Positions 60,921-64,000 of a stretch of 64,000 nucleotides of DNA are shown piece after piece. Where the stretch lies: assembly GCA_022266195.1 (NCBI GenBank), contig WHVY01000001.1, positions 1,364,001 through 1,428,000 of the forward strand. Direction: 5' to 3'. The DNA is from Tetranychus cinnabarinus. Lineage: Eukaryota; Arthropoda; Arachnida; Trombidiformes; Tetranychidae. Within the stretch, counting starts at the first letter, position 1. Each line of letters opens with the position of its first letter. Position numbers and translations under genes: made by a program. The notes under the pieces are model-generated. The model worked only from the letters and a program-made list of their open reading frames with translations. It was not told where the DNA came from and did not search any database.

Positions 60921-63725
60921 TGTTTTGCAAAATAAATAAAACAATTTTAATAATGTTGATAAAAGATTGCTTTAAAAAAGACGAAAATACAGAAAAGTTG
61001 TGATGAAAATGCAAGCACAGAGACAATATCAAAGATTAAAGTGTTTCACTCTTTGGACAATACAGTATTCAGAACACAAACAAACAACTGACAATGAAAA
61101 TAAAACAAGTGCTGAGCTGATTCAATTCTAAATCGATTAATCGAATAAGAATTGATTTTTAAGCTTTTAAAAGGAAGGTAAATATCGAGGTAAGTAAACC
61201 TTTAAATACCTTCGATATCATCTTCGTGACTTCCTTTTCCCTTAAAAGAACTGTTGGAGAGCTTAGAAATATATTCAGGCGATTATACCTGAGAAATAAT
61301 AAAGCTGACCATTTGGAGGAGCTTATCCTCAACTTGAAGACCTCAAGGGATTTGAGGCAAGGTGGGAATGCTTCGAGTTATAAATCGATTCAAAAAGTCA
61401 ACTTCATTTGACAAAGGGTTGAATATCATGAATATTTTTGTACTTGAATGATTATATCGAAGGTTTATTTTACCATTTAAGATTTTTCCAATAAAACACA
61501 GAATTTTGCACTGAAGATGATTTAGTTTTGAATGAAATTCCGATCAAAGTTATGACTCAATTCCAAATATAAATTGGTAACAGTGTCAAAGTGAGAAATA
61601 ATATTCAATATTCATTATTTTATGAATGAATTTGTTTTCATTTTATGATCGATTCTCAAAAATAGAGTTTTCGTTTCAATCGATCAATTTATTAATCGAT
61701 GCGGTGCTGCTGCCATCTATTGTTTTTTACTGTTACTGAAGTTCTGAAAATTCACGAAAATCATCAAATGTTCAACTTTCATTTGATCATTAGATACAAG
61801 TATTAAGGATAGAAAAATTCATATGAATAAGGTTTGAATATTATCAACTATTGGAATTACAAAGAAAAATAATGTTTTTAGTGATTATCCATTGAAAATT
61901 TGCTGCCAAGTCCATCTTTTAAATCTAATTAGTTGACTGTTGAAGTTCAAGTAAATTCAGTTGTGACTGAACAACCAACATGTTATCTACATTATTAAGA
62001 TAATGTCTTACCCTGTCGAGTCATAATAGATGTCATTGTGGGCCGATTTATTTCCCATTTGCAAAAGCTAAAGATGAAAGATAAAAGAGGAAAAAAGCTA
62101 AACCTTTTCACCATTCAAATTCATTGAACCTTAAAAACATATATACTGGTAACATTGATAGGGATCGATAGAGTGTTTCACAAACCTCCTTACCTCACCT
62201 CCTCCTCTTCATCATACTCTATCTTACCATCCTCATCCTCATCCTCATCTTCATCTTCCTCTTTCTTCATTAGTCTCTTCTAGAGCATTATCAATCATAT
62301 GCGTAAAAAAGACAACCTATTAAAATTGTATACACAAAAATGGTAAGACTAAACATCCAGCTTTTAAACCCCAAAAATATGATTCAAAATGGTCTTATAA
62401 TCATTTTATCTTCTTTTCTCTTTTCTTTTTTTTCTTTATCTTCTTCATTCTTATACAGATGACTGAATATCACCAGAATCTATTGATAATCATCAGCAAA
62501 AATGTGAAACAAAGTTAAAACCAGATCAGATTGAACAATAACAAGGCTTTTCAAATTTATTCACAAAAAGGTGAACCGGTTCACGTTGGCCATTCATTGT
62601 TTCATTTATTGCTTAATTGGCCAAAATTATGGATCAATGGTTGTGATTTAGCAATATCTGTTTACCTCATTAAAGTGAATGTTCATTTCAACTCTTGAAA
62701 CTCTGTGTGGCCCATTAAGAGATCCAAAAAAGGCCAAAAAGATGGTTTCACTCCCTTAAGCTTTTATCGCCATTATCAACATATGTGCATCATATTGAAA
62801 ACATAATCCAAAGATTGTTGAATTTCTTGTCCATTTCCAATCATTCAGTACTAATCAACACTCTGGAGATGCTAATACAATGTGACAGAGAAGCTTATCT
62901 GATATTCTAATGATTATAATAATATAAGGCCAAGAGCGAAACAAGACTCTTAGCTGATCCAATATCAATGAATTGAGTCTACAACAAAATCAATTGTACT
63001 GTTACGATATTACAATTGTTTGATTGTAGTTGTTGGACTAACAAAAGAAACACAATGATCATTAAATTATCACACGAAATTGAAATTGAGAGTGAAAGTC
63101 TGAAAATTGATTATGAAATAGATGTGCATTACAATTTGTTAAATTACATTAGTATATTTTTTTGTACATACATAAAGGTACCAACAATCTTTGATCAATG
63201 TCAAATTAAATGTTGATTCAATTACATTATTTGATGGGGATTGATTTGAAGTTAAAAGGTTGAACATTGAAGTAAACATTCTAATGTCATCAGATTTAAT
63301 CAAAATCAATGAATGACGCGTTTTTTCAGGCCTGACAGGTAATATAGCTTTCACAGTCTTTCCCAATGTAAACATACGACCAAAAAAATATAAAATACTA
63401 TCTCTAATAATAATAATAACACTAGTACGACTAATAATAATCAGCGCAATGTTAATAAATCCTGAGCAAGAAAAGCTCTTGAAAAGACATTAAAAATCAA
63501 TGGTTGAAAGTGAATGCAGGAAAAAGGTTGAAGAGCTCACAACCTCAATCTATACTGAATCTCTGAGGAAGAGCAGAATCATCATCCAAAGATGATCATT
63601 GCCAGGGTAAACGTGAACATGGTGAAGATGGTAAAGTAAGAGACGTTGAGAGACCAAGAAAGGCGTCAGTGTAAGTGAATCAGGCTGGTGCTTCAGGCTG
63701 TTGTAGGCTTTGTTTACAGGCGTGT
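60921..63725. other. Intergenic region with a CTCATC-type microsatellite
   Basis: No supported gene. A TC-rich stretch with CATCCT/CATC repeats lies at about 62180-62275. The open frames at 61226-61411 and 63016-63216 lack support. Confidence 0.35.
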
Positions 63726-63815
63726 TTAACTTTGGCCATTGGTTATGGATTCATCTTCAAGGCGGTCTTTCCATTCATTGAGATTGCTCCAGCGATTATC
63801 TTCATCTGAAAGAAT
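63726..63815 (-). CDS. Possible terminal exon of a gene extending past 64000
   Basis: After a CTCTATTTCAG acceptor (minus strand) an open stretch of 29 codons begins ILSDEDNRWSNLNEWKDRL and ends at TAA 63726-63728. It is more GC-rich than the surroundings and looks coding. The 5' part would lie beyond the window. No family was recognised. Confidence 0.3.
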   Translation of the reverse strand: MLSDEDNRWSNLNEWKDRLEDESITNGQS

Positions 63816-63839
63816 CTGAAATAGAGAGAAGAAAAGATT

Positions 63840-63905
63840 AGTCTCATCATCATAATCATCATCATTATCATCATTATCATTAACATTATCATTATTTTTC
63901 TGCAT
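63840..63905. repeat. ATC/CAT-type simple repeat
   Basis: Imperfect CATCAT/TTATCA triplet-like repeats. Their reverse complement gives an acidic run in translation, which I do not treat as coding. Confidence 0.6.
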
Positions 63906-64000
63906 GTGTTTCTGTATTGTCCTTTCAAACTTAAACATTCACATTGACTAAAAACTGTCTTCTTCTTCTTTTGATACTCTCTTAATATTAATATTATTAT

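Noticed and set aside
61226..61411. Plus-strand 61-codon frame with charged residues
   Set aside because: No domain, start or splice support; likely chance.
62232..62272. Minus-strand start-like ATG with acidic run and GTAAGA
   Set aside because: It is a microsatellite; no downstream exon could be attached.
1..64000. tRNA, rRNA and CRISPR content
   Set aside because: I looked for tRNA T-loop-like GTTCRANNC sequences with pairing arms, rRNA cores and regularly spaced repeats, and found none convincing; the ~680 bp monomers are too long and inverted to be CRISPR.

Overview
The window is animal nuclear DNA. It is AT-rich (roughly two-thirds A+T by eye), its genes carry short GT-AG introns (mostly 60-500 bp), and its conserved proteins are metazoan. 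The gene content (an 844-codon eEF2 with a single-codon first exon, a Drgx-type paired-like homeobox gene, an intronless MAGI, a gustatory-receptor-like 7TM gene, candidate small secreted peptides) and the compactness suggest an arthropod. A chelicerate such as a spider mite is my best guess, but this is an inference and not proven. Layout: 0.3-4.7 kb holds a two-exon Drgx-like homeobox gene (minus). 4.7-11.5 kb is a gene desert with one MITE-like element. 11.5-14.9 kb is a 3.4 kb foldback-like palindrome built from ~680 bp monomers. 14.9-17.4 kb holds two decayed copies of a coiled-coil gene whose intact copy lies at 50.5-52.7 kb, with a small candidate secreted-peptide gene between them. 18.1-21.1 kb is eEF2 (minus). 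22.0-22.2 kb is a second small secreted-protein gene. 23.5-26 kb holds a Gly/Arg-rich ORF and a 7TM receptor. 27.9-34.4 kb holds WASp (plus) and CAP (minus), converging. 35.5-38.5 kb is a scrap yard of broken gene pieces, including a Src42A-type tyrosine kinase pseudogene. 38.9-40.6 kb is ABHD18 (minus). 42.1-46.6 kb is a LIM-RapGAP-BTB-BACK protein. 47.6-50.1 kb holds SmD1 (minus), a 77-codon orphan ORF and bystin (plus). 54.2-57.5 kb is MAGI (minus). 59.2-60.9 kb holds CK2 beta (plus) and RNF7/Roc2 (minus), converging. The right end may hold the last exon of a further minus-strand gene. Several genes share cell biology. WASp and CAP both act on actin (Arp2/3 activation and monomer recycling) and sit tail to tail. 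SmD1, bystin and eEF2 serve splicing, ribosome assembly and translation. CK2 beta, RNF7, MAGI and the RapGAP protein are signalling or scaffold components. I see no operon-like logic; the clustering looks like ordinary gene density. The most unusual material is the large near-identical hairpin, the two decayed copies of the unrecognised coiled-coil gene plus its intact relative 35 kb away, the intron-retaining Src pseudogene, and two small secreted-protein candidates that simple ORF calling would miss.
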